DNA of 64,000 nt from ZC4RG30 sp046047615. GTDB taxonomy: Bacteria > Pseudomonadota > Gammaproteobacteria > Steroidobacterales > Steroidobacteraceae. The translations under genes and the position numbers were made by a program. Of the stretch, positions 25,089 to 33,659 are shown piece after piece. The number at the start of each line of letters is the position of its first letter. Position 1 is the first letter of the stretch. Location of the stretch: the NCBI GenBank assembly GCA_046047615.1, contig JBJOHO010000013.1, positions 48,285 through 112,284 on the forward strand, in the 5' to 3' direction. Below the pieces are notes generated by a model. That model was not told the origin of the DNA, did no database searches, and saw only the letters and a list, made by a program, of their open reading frames with translations.

Positions 25089-27252
25089 GGCACGGGTCGG
25101 GATCCTAGGGGCCTTGGCGGCCGCCCTGACGGCGTCGCTGGGCGGCTGCGCTGCCGGCGGTTTGCGCCTGGCGACGGCGGCTTATCCGCCCAGCGCCCGC
25201 GAGGATGTCGTGGACGACTACCACGGCACAGCAGTTGCCGATCCCTACCGCTGGCTGGAGGCTTTGGACGCGCCGCGCACCGCGGCGTGGGTGAAGGCGC
25301 AGAATGCGGTGGCCGAACCCTATCTGGCGGCACTGCCGCAGCGCGCCTGGTTGCAGGAGCGCCTGACGCAGCTCTACCGCTACGAGCGCTACGGCCTGCC
25401 GCGTGAGGCCGGGGGGCGCTGGTTCTTCCTGCGCAACGACGGCCAGCAGAACCAGGCGGCGCTGCACGTGGCCGACCAGCCCGATGCGCCCGGCCGGCGC
25501 CTCATCGACCCGGACAGCCTCAGCGGCGACTCGACGGTCGCATTGGCGGACTACGAGCCCTCGCCTGATGGCCGCTGGCTCGCCTATGCGCTGTCCGACG
25601 CCGGCTCGGACTGGAAGACCTGGCATGTGCGTGACGTCGCCACCGGCCAGGACCTGCCGGACCTGCTGCGCGACACCAAGTTCACCTCGGTGTCCTGGGC
25701 GCGCGACGGCAGCGGTTTCTACTACAGCCGCTACCCGGGTGGCGACGACCAGTTGCAGCCGGTCGTGCACTTCCATCGCCTCGGCGATGCGCAGACCGCC
25801 GACCACCGTGTCTTTGCCGTGACCGACCATCCCACCCGCACGCCCTATGCCACGGTGACGCGCGATGGCCGCTATCTGGTCATCAGCCTGGACGAAGGCA
25901 CGATGGCCAATGGCGTCATGCTGATGACCCTGGATGGCAGCGGCCGCATCGAGCCGCTGTTCACGCGCTACGACGGCCTCTACGGCTACATCGGCACCCG
26001 CGCCGGTCCGGAGGGTCCGCAGCTGCTGTTCACGACCACGGCCGGCGCTGGCCGTGGCCGTGTGCTTGCCGTCGACATGGCGCGACCGGCCGCGGAGCGC
26101 GTGCGTGAGCTGGTGCCCGAGGATGCCGCAGTGCTGGAGCGCGCCGCCCTGGTGGGCGGGCAGTTGTTCACCGTGCACCTGAAGGATGCACATGCGCTGT
26201 TGCGCCGCTGGGACCCGGCCAGTGGCACGTTGCAGGGCACGGTCACGCTGCCAGGTCTGGGCACTGTGACCGGCCTCGCCGGCGAGGACGACTCGCGCGA
26301 GGGGCATGTCGGCTATACGGATTTTTTCACGCCGGTGCAGGTGCTGCGCCTGGATCCCGCGCAGGGCACGGTGAGCCCGCTGCGTGCCGCCAGCGTCGCC
26401 GCCGACCTGTCGTCCTATGAGACGCGGCAGGTCTTCTACACCAGCAAGGACGGCACGCGCGTGCCGATGTTCCTGGTGCACCGGCGCGACCTGGTGCGCA
26501 ATGGCCGCAACCCGGTGATGCTCTACGGTTACGGTGGTTTCGATATCTCGATGACGCCGGCGTTTTCGCCCGCAGTGCTGGCCTGGCTGGAAATGGGCGG
26601 CGTCTATGCCGTGGCCAACCTGCGCGGCGGCGGGGAGTATGGCAAGGCCTGGCACCAGGCCGGCACGCGCGATCGCAAGCAGAACGTGTTCGACGACTTC
26701 ATCGCCGCGGCGGAGCACCTGGTGGCGGAGCGCATCACGCAGCGCGGCGGCATTGTCATCCGCGGGGGCAGCAACGGCGGCCTGCTGGTTGCCGCCGTGC
26801 TGACGCAGCGACCGGAGCTCTTCGGTGCCGCGCTGCCCGACGTCGGCGTGCTTGACATGCTGCGCTACCACCTGGCCAGCGCCAACGCACGCCAGTGGTC
26901 GGACGACTACGGCCTGTCGGAAAACGCGGCGGATTTCCGCGCCCAGTTCGCCTATTCACCGCTGCACAACGTGCAGCGCCAGCGCTGTTACCCACCGACG
27001 CTGGTGACCACCGCCGCGCAGGACAACCGCGTCGTGCCCTGGCACAGCTTCAAGTTCGCCGCGGCGCTGCAGGCGGCGCAGCGCTGCGACCGGCCCACGC
27101 TGTTGCGCGTGGAGACCCGCGCCGGCCACGGCGCAGGCAAGCCGCAGTGGATGCAGGTGGAACATTTCGCGGAGCAGTGGGCCTTCGCGGCCGCGGCACT
27201 GAAGATGCGTACTCCGGCGCCTGCTGCCGGCGTTCAGTCCGCGTCGCGCTGA
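25069..27252 (+). CDS. prolyl oligopeptidase (S9A), probable lipoprotein
   Basis: A 727-residue prolyl endopeptidase. The N-terminus is an export signal ending in a lipobox-like LGGC (Cys27), followed by DPYRWLEALDAPRT typical of S9A, a beta-propeller, and the hydrolase domain with the triad Ser568 (IRGGSNGG), Asp652 (AQDNRVVPWHS) and His687 (RAGHGAGK). The ATG at 25069 is fixed by AGGAGGT at 25057-25063. That ribosome site lies within the coding sequence of the divergent DPP IV-like gene. The 3' end overlaps yacG convergently by 19 bp. Confidence 0.92.
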   Translation: MRASVGMARVGILGALAAALTASLGGCAAGGLRLATAAYPPSAREDVVDDYHGTAVADPYRWLEALDAPRTAAWVKAQNAVAEPYLAALPQRAWLQERLTQLYRYERYGLPREAGGRWFFLRNDGQQNQAALHVADQPDAPGRRLIDPDSLSGDSTVALADYEPSPDGRWLAYALSDAGSDWKTWHVRDVATGQDLPDLLRDTKFTSVSWARDGSGFYYSRYPGGDDQLQPVVHFHRLGDAQTADHRVFAVTDHPTRTPYATVTRDGRYLVISLDEGTMANGVMLMTLDGSGRIEPLFTRYDGLYGYIGTRAGPEGPQLLFTTTAGAGRGRVLAVDMARPAAERVRELVPEDAAVLERAALVGGQLFTVHLKDAHALLRRWDPASGTLQGTVTLPGLGTVTGLAGEDDSREGHVGYTDFFTPVQVLRLDPAQGTVSPLRAASVAADLSSYETRQVFYTSKDGTRVPMFLVHRRDLVRNGRNPVMLYGYGGFDISMTPAFSPAVLAWLEMGGVYAVANLRGGGEYGKAWHQAGTRDRKQNVFDDFIAAAEHLVAERITQRGGIVIRGGSNGGLLVAAVLTQRPELFGAALPDVGVLDMLRYHLASANARQWSDDYGLSENAADFRAQFAYSPLHNVQRQRCYPPTLVTTAAQDNRVVPWHSFKFAAALQAAQRCDRPTLLRVETRAGHGAGKPQWMQVEHFAEQWAFAAAALKMRTPAPAAGVQSASR

Positions 27253-27458
27253 CGCCCGGACGGCGGGTCGCCCAACGGTGGCCCGTCCTCGCCGGCCAGC
27301 AGGTCAGGGGCGTCGCCCGGCAGGGCGCGCCCGCCGAGGAACCAGGCGCCCAGGTCCGCCATCTTGCAGCGCTCGCTGCAGAACGGTCGCCAAGGGTTGG
27401 CCGGGTCCCAGGCCGCCTTGCGGCCGCAGCTGGGGCAGGCGACGGCAGGAGCGTTCAT
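27234..27458 (-). CDS. yacG: DNA gyrase inhibitor YacG
   Basis: A 74-residue zinc protein; YacG of E. coli binds and inhibits gyrase. The four-Cys zinc site is complete: CPSCG at about residues 9-13 and FCSERC at about 28-33. The ATG at 27458 overlaps the zapD stop (ATGA), so translation is coupled. The acidic, Pro-rich tail is longer than in E. coli. Order zapD-yacG after coaE is the conserved one. Confidence 0.9.
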   Translation of the reverse strand: MNAPAVACPSCGRKAAWDPANPWRPFCSERCKMADLGAWFLGGRALPGDAPDLLAGEDGPPLGDPPSGRQRDAD

Positions 27459-28261
27459 CCGCAGCGCATCAGCTGGAAGTGCACGTCGTGGTGGACCTGC
27501 GTGGGCCGTTGCAGCAGGCCGTTCCAGTGCAGGAACCGCACGCTGCAGCGGTGCTGGCTGCCACTGGTTTCCGGGTACAGCCCTGCCGAGGGCGGCAGCA
27601 GGATCCGCAGCAGCTGCACCGGGGAGTCCCGTTCGAAGCTCAGGTTGAAGTTCCCGCCCACCGCGACTTCGTCGCGGACGCGGCCGTTCTGGCGTGTCAG
27701 CCACAGCACTTCGGCAATGGCCTCGCACAGGGGTCGGAAAACCGCCAACCAGCCCTCGAAGGCCTCGAGCCGGCTGCGCGTGTCCTGGTTCAGCCAGAAG
27801 AAGTAGTCCGGCAGGTCGAATTCGCAGGTGCCGCCGGGGATCGCGCTGCGCAGTTTCACCGCGTGCAGGAACTCCGAGTCGCGCATCGGTTGCAGGTAGG
27901 CGGGTCCGGTGGCGAACAGTTCGCCGCGCAGCCGCACCAGGTTGGCGATGACGGCACGCAGGCGGGCGCTGTCGACGCCGGCCCGGTTGGCGAAGTCGTT
28001 GAGCTGCGTGAGGTGCCGTTCAAGTTCTTTCAGGACGTCGCTGCGCACGTCGCCGCGGCCTGCAACGGCCAGCATGTCGATGAGGCTGCCGACAGCTGCG
28101 CGGCTGCCCCACTGCGAGGCGCGCTCGTTCTGGTAGCGGGCCTGGTTGTAGAGGAAGTCCATGCGCAGGAAGGTCCGCATCCGCTCGTTGAGCGGCTGCT
28201 CGAAGACCAAAGGAGCCTCATCGCTCTCCGGTCCCGTCGGCGGGTGTTCCTCTGCGGACAT
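27455..28261 (-). CDS. zapD: cell division protein ZapD
   Basis: ZapD bundles FtsZ filaments by binding the FtsZ C-terminal peptide, which is present in this window's ftsZ. The 268-residue protein contains the family segments FEQPLNERMRTFLRMDFLYNQ at its start, then GTCEFDLPDYFFWLN and FNLSFERDSPVQLLRIL. It is all-helical then beta-rich with no membrane segment. It lies 4 bp downstream of coaE and overlaps yacG, consistent with the conserved coaE-zapD-yacG operon. Confidence 0.93.
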   Translation of the reverse strand: MSAEEHPPTGPESDEAPLVFEQPLNERMRTFLRMDFLYNQARYQNERASQWGSRAAVGSLIDMLAVAGRGDVRSDVLKELERHLTQLNDFANRAGVDSARLRAVIANLVRLRGELFATGPAYLQPMRDSEFLHAVKLRSAIPGGTCEFDLPDYFFWLNQDTRSRLEAFEGWLAVFRPLCEAIAEVLWLTRQNGRVRDEVAVGGNFNLSFERDSPVQLLRILLPPSAGLYPETSGSQHRCSVRFLHWNGLLQRPTQVHHDVHFQLMRCG

Positions 28262-28265
28262 CCGC

Positions 28266-28886
28266 CTATTGTGGACGAGGCCGGGCTGCCATAGCCAGAT
28301 ACCGCAGGTGCAGCGCCTCGACCTGACGGGCGAGCCCGGCGATGTCGCCGTCGTTGCGGATCACGTCATGGGCCACCGCCAGGCGCGCCTCGCGGCTGGC
28401 CTGGGCGTCCAGTACCGCCTGGGCCGCGGCGGCATCGACGTGGTCGCGCAACATCACGCGCAGGCGCTGCAGGGCGGGGTCACAGTCCACCACCAGAACC
28501 CGGTCGTAACGGCCTTGCAGCTGCTTTTCGGCCAGCAACGGCACCGCCACCAGCTGGTAGGCGCCGCCGGCCGCGGCGCTCCGGCGCGCGGTCTCGGCAT
28601 GGATGAGCGGATGCAGCAGTGCTTCCAGATCTGCACGTTCCGCAGGATTGGCGAACACGCGGGCACGCAGTGCGCGGCGGTCCAGCTGGCCGTCGGCCTG
28701 CAGCAGCTGGGGCCCGAAGCGCGCCACGACCGCGGCCAGGCCAGGGCTGCCGGGGGCCACCACGTCACGCGCGATCTGGTCGGTGTCGATCACCGGCACG
28801 CCCAACGCCTGGAACAGCGCCGCCACCGTGCTTTTGCCGCTGGCGATGCCGCCGGTCAGGCCGACGAGGAACGGGGGCGCTGCCAC
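28266..28886 (-). CDS. coaE: dephospho-CoA kinase
   Basis: CoaE phosphorylates dephospho-CoA in the last step of coenzyme A synthesis. P-loop GLTGGIASGKST lies near the N-terminus, with DTDQIARDVVAPGSPGL and VAVPLLAEKQLQ following. I chose GTG at 28886, which gives about 206 residues, the normal family length, and leaves a 31-bp gap to pilD. An ATG at 28961 would add 25 low-complexity residues and overlap pilD; no ribosome site decides between them. Upstream pilD and downstream zapD are on the same strand. Confidence 0.9.
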   Translation of the reverse strand: MAAPPFLVGLTGGIASGKSTVAALFQALGVPVIDTDQIARDVVAPGSPGLAAVVARFGPQLLQADGQLDRRALRARVFANPAERADLEALLHPLIHAETARRSAAAGGAYQLVAVPLLAEKQLQGRYDRVLVVDCDPALQRLRVMLRDHVDAAAAQAVLDAQASREARLAVAHDVIRNDGDIAGLARQVEALHLRYLAMAARPRPQ

Positions 28887-28917
28887 GGGGCGCCGCCGGC
28901 GCGGGCGCGCCGGAGCG

Positions 28918-29832
28918 TCAGCCGGCGGCGAAGAGGGCGAGGTAGCGGTCGACGAGTCCATGGCCGGCCAGCAGCATGAGCCAGCCGGCGGCCGCAAGGA
29001 AGGGGCCGAAGGGAATCGGCACGTCCCGGCCCTGGCGCCGCAGCGCGATCAGCACGCCACCGGTGACGGCGCCTGCCGCGGCCGCCACCAGGACCAGCGG
29101 CAGCAGCAGTTGCCAGCCCAGCCAGGCGCCCAGCGCCGCCAGCAGCTTGAAATCCCCGTGACCCATGCCCTCCTTGCCGGTGAGGAGCCGGAAGAGATGG
29201 AACACGCTCCACAGGCTGAGGTAACCGACCATCGCGCCGAGCACGGCGTCCGGCAGGGGTACGGGTACCACCCGCCCGCCCGTGGCGGCGGGCAGTACCA
29301 GACTGGCGCCCAGCCCCAACCACAGCAGTGGCAAGGTCAGGGCGTCGGGCAGCAGCTGCGTGTCGAAGTCGATGCCTGCCAGCGCGATCAGGAAGGCGGT
29401 CAGCGCCAGTCCCAACACCGCCTCGGCACCCCAGCCGAAGCGCCAGGCGACGGCCGCAAAAGCCACGCCCGTGATCAGCTCGACCAAGGGATAGCGCAGG
29501 CCGATCGGCGCATGGCAGTCCGCGCAGCGGCCCCGCAGCAGCACAAAACCCAGCAGGGGCAGGTTGTGCCAGGGGCGGATCGGCGCCTTGCACTGCGGGC
29601 AGGCGGAACCGGGCACCACCAGGTTGTAGGGCGCCGCGTCGGTGGGCGTGTCTGCCCCAGCCGCAGGCCCACCGCCGGTGAACTCCGCGCATTCGCGCCG
29701 CCAGCGCTGCTCCAGCATCACCGGCACGCGGTGGATGACCACGTTGAGGAAACTGCCAACCAGCAGGCCCAGCAGCAGGCAGGTGGCGATGAACGCCGCC
29801 GGCCAACCCGCCAGCAACTCGGCCACGGCCAT
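28918..29832 (-). CDS. pilD: type IV prepilin peptidase/N-methyltransferase
   Basis: PilD cleaves the leader of type IV prepilins and methylates the new N-terminus in the inner membrane. The 304-residue protein has an N-terminal anchor (LLLGLLVGSFLNVVIHRVP), the cytoplasmic zinc loop with CPQCK and CADC, and the two aspartates of the aspartyl peptidase in GIDFDTQLLPD and GMGHGDFK. About eight hydrophobic segments. It starts 3 bp after the pilC stop. Confidence 0.95.
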   Translation of the reverse strand: MAVAELLAGWPAAFIATCLLLGLLVGSFLNVVIHRVPVMLEQRWRRECAEFTGGGPAAGADTPTDAAPYNLVVPGSACPQCKAPIRPWHNLPLLGFVLLRGRCADCHAPIGLRYPLVELITGVAFAAVAWRFGWGAEAVLGLALTAFLIALAGIDFDTQLLPDALTLPLLWLGLGASLVLPAATGGRVVPVPLPDAVLGAMVGYLSLWSVFHLFRLLTGKEGMGHGDFKLLAALGAWLGWQLLLPLVLVAAAAGAVTGGVLIALRRQGRDVPIPFGPFLAAAGWLMLLAGHGLVDRYLALFAAG

Positions 29833-29835
29833 GGC

Positions 29836-31065
29836 TCAGACCACCTGGCCCATCTGGAAGATCGGCAGGTACATCGCAATGACCAGACCGCCGACCAATA
29901 CGCCCAGGACGGCCATGATCAGGGGCTCCAGCAAGCTGGCCATGGCGTCCACGGCGTTGTCGACCTCGGCTTCATAGAACGTCGCCACCTTGCCCGACAT
30001 CTCGTCCAGGGCGCCAGCCTCCTCGCCGACGGCGATCATCTGGATCACCATGTTGGGGAACAGGCCGGTGTTGTCCATGGCCCGTTGCAGGCGCATGCCG
30101 GTGGACACCTCGTCCCGGATGCGCAGCACCGCGCGCTCGTAGACCACGTTGCCCGTGGCCCCGGCCACCGAGTGGAGGGCCTCCACCAGCGGCACGCCGG
30201 CAGCGAACATCGTGGACAGGGTGCGCGCGAAGCGGGCCAACGCCGATTTGTCGAGGATCGGGCCGATGATGGGCAGCTTGAGCGACAGCTCGTCCAGACG
30301 GTCGCGCAACGCCTTGCTGCGCTTTTTCGTGTACAGGAAGAACCAGGCCGCCCCGCCCAGCACCAGCGCGATCAAGGGCCCGTGGGCACGCACGAACACG
30401 GACAGATCAATGACCATGCGCGTGAAGGCCGGCAGGTCGGCACCGAAACCCGCGAACAGGGACTCGAATTCCGGGATCACGTAGACCAGCAGGATGGTGC
30501 TGACGATGACCGCGACAGCAAGCACGGCCGAAGGGTAGAAGAGGGCCTTCTTCACCTTCTTTTTCAGGGCCTCGGTCTTTTCCTTGTAGGTGGCGATCTT
30601 GTCCAGCAGCCCGTCGAGGGCGCCGGCCTGCTCGCCGGCTTCCACCAGGTTCACGTAGAGATCATCGAAGTGCAGCGGGCGGCGGCCAAGCGACTCATGC
30701 AGCGACAGGCCGCTCTCCACGTCGGTCTTGATCGCCAGGATCAGTTTCTGCATCGACACCTTGTCGTTGCCGGCGCCGACGATCTCGAAGGCCTGCACCA
30801 GCGGAATGCCCGCGGCCAGCATGGTGGCCAGCTGCCGGCTGAAGACCGCGATGTCGCCGGGCGTCACCGCGCCGCGCTTGAGCAGGGATTTCTGGCGGCT
30901 GATCTTGGTGGGCGAGATGCCTTGGCGCCGCAGTTCCGCCTTGGCGGCCTCGTCCGTGTTGGCGACGAGGCGGCCCTTCTGCACGTTGCCGCGCTTGTCC
31001 TTGCCCACCCAGAGGTAGGCAGTATCGCGGGGCAGGGCTTTCTTGGCAGGTGAGGCGGTGGCCAT
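29836..31065 (-). CDS. pilC: type IV pilus inner-membrane platform protein
   Basis: PilC is the inner-membrane core on which PilB acts. The 409-residue protein has a cytoplasmic N-domain, two T2SSF domains (about 70-190 and 275-395), and hydrophobic segments around residues 170-200, 225-245 and 380-405. The conserved segments FSRQLATMLAAGIPLVQAFEI and FARTLSTMFAAGVPLVEAL are the duplicated family signature. It lies 8 bp downstream of pilB. Confidence 0.95.
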   Translation of the reverse strand: MATASPAKKALPRDTAYLWVGKDKRGNVQKGRLVANTDEAAKAELRRQGISPTKISRQKSLLKRGAVTPGDIAVFSRQLATMLAAGIPLVQAFEIVGAGNDKVSMQKLILAIKTDVESGLSLHESLGRRPLHFDDLYVNLVEAGEQAGALDGLLDKIATYKEKTEALKKKVKKALFYPSAVLAVAVIVSTILLVYVIPEFESLFAGFGADLPAFTRMVIDLSVFVRAHGPLIALVLGGAAWFFLYTKKRSKALRDRLDELSLKLPIIGPILDKSALARFARTLSTMFAAGVPLVEALHSVAGATGNVVYERAVLRIRDEVSTGMRLQRAMDNTGLFPNMVIQMIAVGEEAGALDEMSGKVATFYEAEVDNAVDAMASLLEPLIMAVLGVLVGGLVIAMYLPIFQMGQVV

Positions 31066-31073
31066 TCAGGCTC

Positions 31074-32816
31074 CTAGTCGATCGTCACGCTGTTGACTTC
31101 CTCGAGGCTGGTGAGCCCCGCGCGGACCTTGGCCAGGCCCGCCTTGCGCAGGTCCCAGACACCGGCTGCCTTCGCACTGTCGGTGATGTCGATGGCCGTG
31201 CCGCCGCTCATGATGATGCGGCCGATGTCCTCGGTGACAGGCATCACCTGGTAGATGCCGACGCGGCCCTTGTAGCCCTCGGTGCAACTGCTGCAGCCGC
31301 GCGCCCCATAGACCGTGAAGCCGGCGTCCAGCTCCTCGCGGGTGAAGCCCTCGGCGAGCAGGGCTGCACGGGGGATCTCCAGCGGCTGCTTGCAATGGCC
31401 GCAGAGGCGCCGCGCCAGACGTTGCGCGATGATCAGTGACACCGAGGTGGCGATGGCGTAGGGCTTCACGCCCATGTCGACCAGTCGCGTCAGCGTCTGC
31501 GGCGCATCGTTGGTGTGCAGCGTCGACAGCACGAGGTGACCCGTCTGCGCCGCCTTCAAGGCGATCTCGGCCGTCTCGAGGTCGCGGATCTCGCCGACCA
31601 TGACGACGTCCGGGTCCTGGCGCAGGAAGGCGCGCAGTGCCGAGGCGAAGGTGAGGCCCACCTTGTTGTTGACGTTGACCTGGTTGACGCCGGGAAGATT
31701 GATTTCGGCCGGGTCCTCGGCCGTGGAGATGTTGATGTCTTCACGGTTGAGGATGTTGAGGCCGGCGTACAAGGACACGGTCTTGCCGCTGCCGGTGGGG
31801 CCGGTGACCAGGATCATGCCCTGTGGCTTGGCCAGGTTGTCGAGGTAGAGCTGCTTCTGGAACGGCTCGTAGCCCAGGGCGTCGATGCCCATCATGGCCT
31901 GCGAAGGATCGAGGATGCGCAGCACGATCTTCTCGCCCCAGAGCGTGGGGCAGGTGCTCATGCGGAAGTCGATGGCGCGCGTCTTGGAAAGGCGCATCTT
32001 GATGCGGCCGTCCTGAGGAACGCGGCGTTCGGCGATGTCCAGCCGCGACATCACCTTGAGGCGCGCCGACAGCTTGCTCCCCAGTTGCACCGGCGGCTGG
32101 GCGATCTCGCGCAACACGCCGTCGATGCGCAGGCGTATCCGGTAGGTCTTTTCGTAGGGCTCGAAGTGGATGTCGGAGGCGCCGCGGCGGATGGCATCCA
32201 GCATGATCCTGTTGACGAAGCGGACGATCGGCGCGTCCTCGATGTCGTCGCGGGTGACGGCGTCCGTGTCGAGCTCGTCGCCACCGGTGACCTCAAGGCC
32301 GTCAAGGTCCATGCCGTCGTCATCCGCCAGGCCCGGGACCGCAGCCTCCTGCTGCTCAAGCAACTTCTCGACGGCACGCTGCAGCTTGTCGTCGTCGACG
32401 ATGATCGCTTCGACCGACAGGCCGCTCTGGAACTTGATTTCGTCGATGGCTGTCTGGTTCGTCGGGTCCGACAGGCCGACGAACAGGCGCTTGCCGCGGC
32501 GATACAGCGGCAGCACCCGGTGCTTGAGAAGGATCTTCTCGCTGACCAGGCGCGCCAGTTCCGTGTCCGGGTTCCACGCGTCGAGGTCGAGCATGGGCAC
32601 GCCGAATTCCGCCGATGCCGCGACGGCGATGTCGCGCGCCTTGGCGGCGCCGGTGGCGATCAGTTGCGTGACGAAGCTGGAGCGCTTCTCCCGGGCCTGG
32701 CCGACGGCGGTGAAGGCGGCCGCCTCGTCGACGATGCCATCCTGCACCAGGCGCAGTGGCAGGCCGCTGAGCAGCACCTTGGACAGACCGGGGGATGTAG
32801 CGACAGCGTCGTTCAT
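31074..32816 (-). CDS. pilB: type IV pilus extension ATPase
   Basis: PilB powers pilus extension. The 580-residue protein has an N-terminal MshE/T2SSE domain (about 20-150), then the ATPase: Walker A GPTGSGKTVSLYAGLNIL, Asp box STAEDPAEINLPGVNQV, Walker B VMVGEIRDLETAEIALKAAQ, His box LSTLHTNDAPQTLTRL, and a tetracysteine zinc site (CGHCK and CSSC). It is downstream of pilA behind a terminator, 203 bp away, so it probably has its own promoter in 32817-32936, which I could not identify. Confidence 0.96.
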   Translation of the reverse strand: MNDAVATSPGLSKVLLSGLPLRLVQDGIVDEAAAFTAVGQAREKRSSFVTQLIATGAAKARDIAVAASAEFGVPMLDLDAWNPDTELARLVSEKILLKHRVLPLYRRGKRLFVGLSDPTNQTAIDEIKFQSGLSVEAIIVDDDKLQRAVEKLLEQQEAAVPGLADDDGMDLDGLEVTGGDELDTDAVTRDDIEDAPIVRFVNRIMLDAIRRGASDIHFEPYEKTYRIRLRIDGVLREIAQPPVQLGSKLSARLKVMSRLDIAERRVPQDGRIKMRLSKTRAIDFRMSTCPTLWGEKIVLRILDPSQAMMGIDALGYEPFQKQLYLDNLAKPQGMILVTGPTGSGKTVSLYAGLNILNREDINISTAEDPAEINLPGVNQVNVNNKVGLTFASALRAFLRQDPDVVMVGEIRDLETAEIALKAAQTGHLVLSTLHTNDAPQTLTRLVDMGVKPYAIATSVSLIIAQRLARRLCGHCKQPLEIPRAALLAEGFTREELDAGFTVYGARGCSSCTEGYKGRVGIYQVMPVTEDIGRIIMSGGTAIDITDSAKAAGVWDLRKAGLAKVRAGLTSLEEVNSVTID

Positions 32817-32937
32817 GGTGGTGCCGGCACCTGCGCGTGGCGGACGTCCAGCCTAGGCGCGGCGATGCGGCCGGTGCGGCGAATAAGCATGCTGAATCGT
32901 GGCATAGGCCCGGAATTGCACCCGTGACAGGCCTCGC

Positions 32938-32968
32938 AAAAGGAAACGGGACCCCGAAGGGTCCCGTT
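32938..32968 (-). terminator. intrinsic terminator after pilA
   Basis: A perfect 10-bp stem (32945-32954 with 32959-32968) and a CGAA tetraloop, followed on the minus strand by TTTCCTTTT. It lies 50 bp beyond the pilA stop and separates the abundant pilin message from pilB. Confidence 0.85.
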
Positions 32969-33019
32969 ACGTCGCGCTTGCGGACGGCTTGGGCTAGCCG
33001 TCGCGCGGGCTGTCAGCCA

Positions 33020-33454
33020 TCAGTTCTTGACCCAGCCGTTGGTGAGGCAATCGCCCGAGTATTCCCAGATCAGGCGCGTGTTCGGCGCCGTGCCTTCTTC
33101 CGTGGCGGTCAGGATGCAGGTCTCGCCGTCCAGACCCTTGTAACCCGAGTTGGCCGTTGCGGTGATGACCTCGCCGGCGACGGTGACGCTGGCCGTGGCC
33201 TTGTCAGTGCCTGCGAAAGCGGCAGGCACACCGTTGGCACCGGCAGCAGCAGCTTCTACGGCTGCGAAGTCGCCGTCGTTGTAGATCTCTTCCAGAGCCA
33301 GCTTGTACGGCGCCATGGCATTGACCACTTCCGTGAACGCCGCCTTGCGGGTGTAGTTCTGGTAGGCCGGGATGGCGATGGCAGCGAGGATGCCGATGAT
33401 GGCGACGACGATCATCAGTTCGATGAGCGTGAAGCCCTTCTGATTACGCTTCAT
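33020..33454 (-). CDS. pilA: type IV major pilin
   Basis: A 144-residue type IVa pilin. The short leader MKRNQKG is followed by FTLIELMIVVAIIGILAAI, with Glu5 of the mature pilin present and PilD cleavage expected after Gly7. The N-terminal helix is hydrophobic. The C-terminal D-region is formed by Cys in GETCIL and GDCLTNGW, expected to form a disulfide. The gene has its own sigma-54 promoter and a terminator, and lies between pilR and pilB. It is the only pilin in the window. Confidence 0.95.
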   Translation of the reverse strand: MKRNQKGFTLIELMIVVAIIGILAAIAIPAYQNYTRKAAFTEVVNAMAPYKLALEEIYNDGDFAAVEAAAAGANGVPAAFAGTDKATASVTVAGEVITATANSGYKGLDGETCILTATEEGTAPNTRLIWEYSGDCLTNGWVKN

Positions 33455-33524
33455 GGGTCAAGTCTCCGTTGGGTCTGCGGTAGCTGAGGGACAATCACGG
33501 CATCGCTGCCGATGACAGGACTGA

Positions 33525-33539
33525 GCAAAGCCCGTGCCA
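33525..33539 (-). promoter_or_regulatory. sigma-54 promoter of pilA
   Basis: On the minus strand the sequence is TGGCACGGGCTTTGC, which is the sigma-54 pattern TGGCAC-N5-TTGC exactly. It lies 71 bp upstream of the pilA ATG, giving a leader of roughly 58 bases. PilR, encoded just upstream, is a sigma-54 activator, which supports the assignment. Confidence 0.9.
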
Positions 33540-33614
33540 AGGGATGCTAGGGACGCTTGCAGCCGCATTCGTCGACGTGGCGCACAGTTCTGGTGGTCTT
33601 CCGGCACGCCTCGC

Positions 33615-33659
33615 TGACACGCCCTGACGCGTCGTGTCAGGAACTGACAATTCCTGTCA
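33615..33659. promoter_or_regulatory. phased TGACA/TGTCA boxes, probable PilR enhancer for pilA
   Basis: Five pentamers of the form TG(A/T)C(A/G) begin at 33615, 33625, 33635, 33645 and 33655, exactly ten bases apart. They lie 76-120 bp upstream of the sigma-54 promoter, the distance expected for an activator enhancer. PilR of Pseudomonas is known to bind repeated GTGTC-type sites upstream of pilA. The last box contains the pilR stop codon. Confidence 0.75.

Noticed and set aside
28887..28961. Longer N-terminus of CoaE starting at ATG 28961.
   Set aside because: The added residues are Ser/Pro/Arg-rich, lie mostly within pilD and precede the family's normal start; GTG 28886 gives the expected length, though the point is not proven.
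32820..32831. 12-bp palindrome GGTGCCGGCACC just upstream of pilB.
   Set aside because: Such palindromes are expected many times in GC-rich DNA and there is no promoter element next to it to support an operator.
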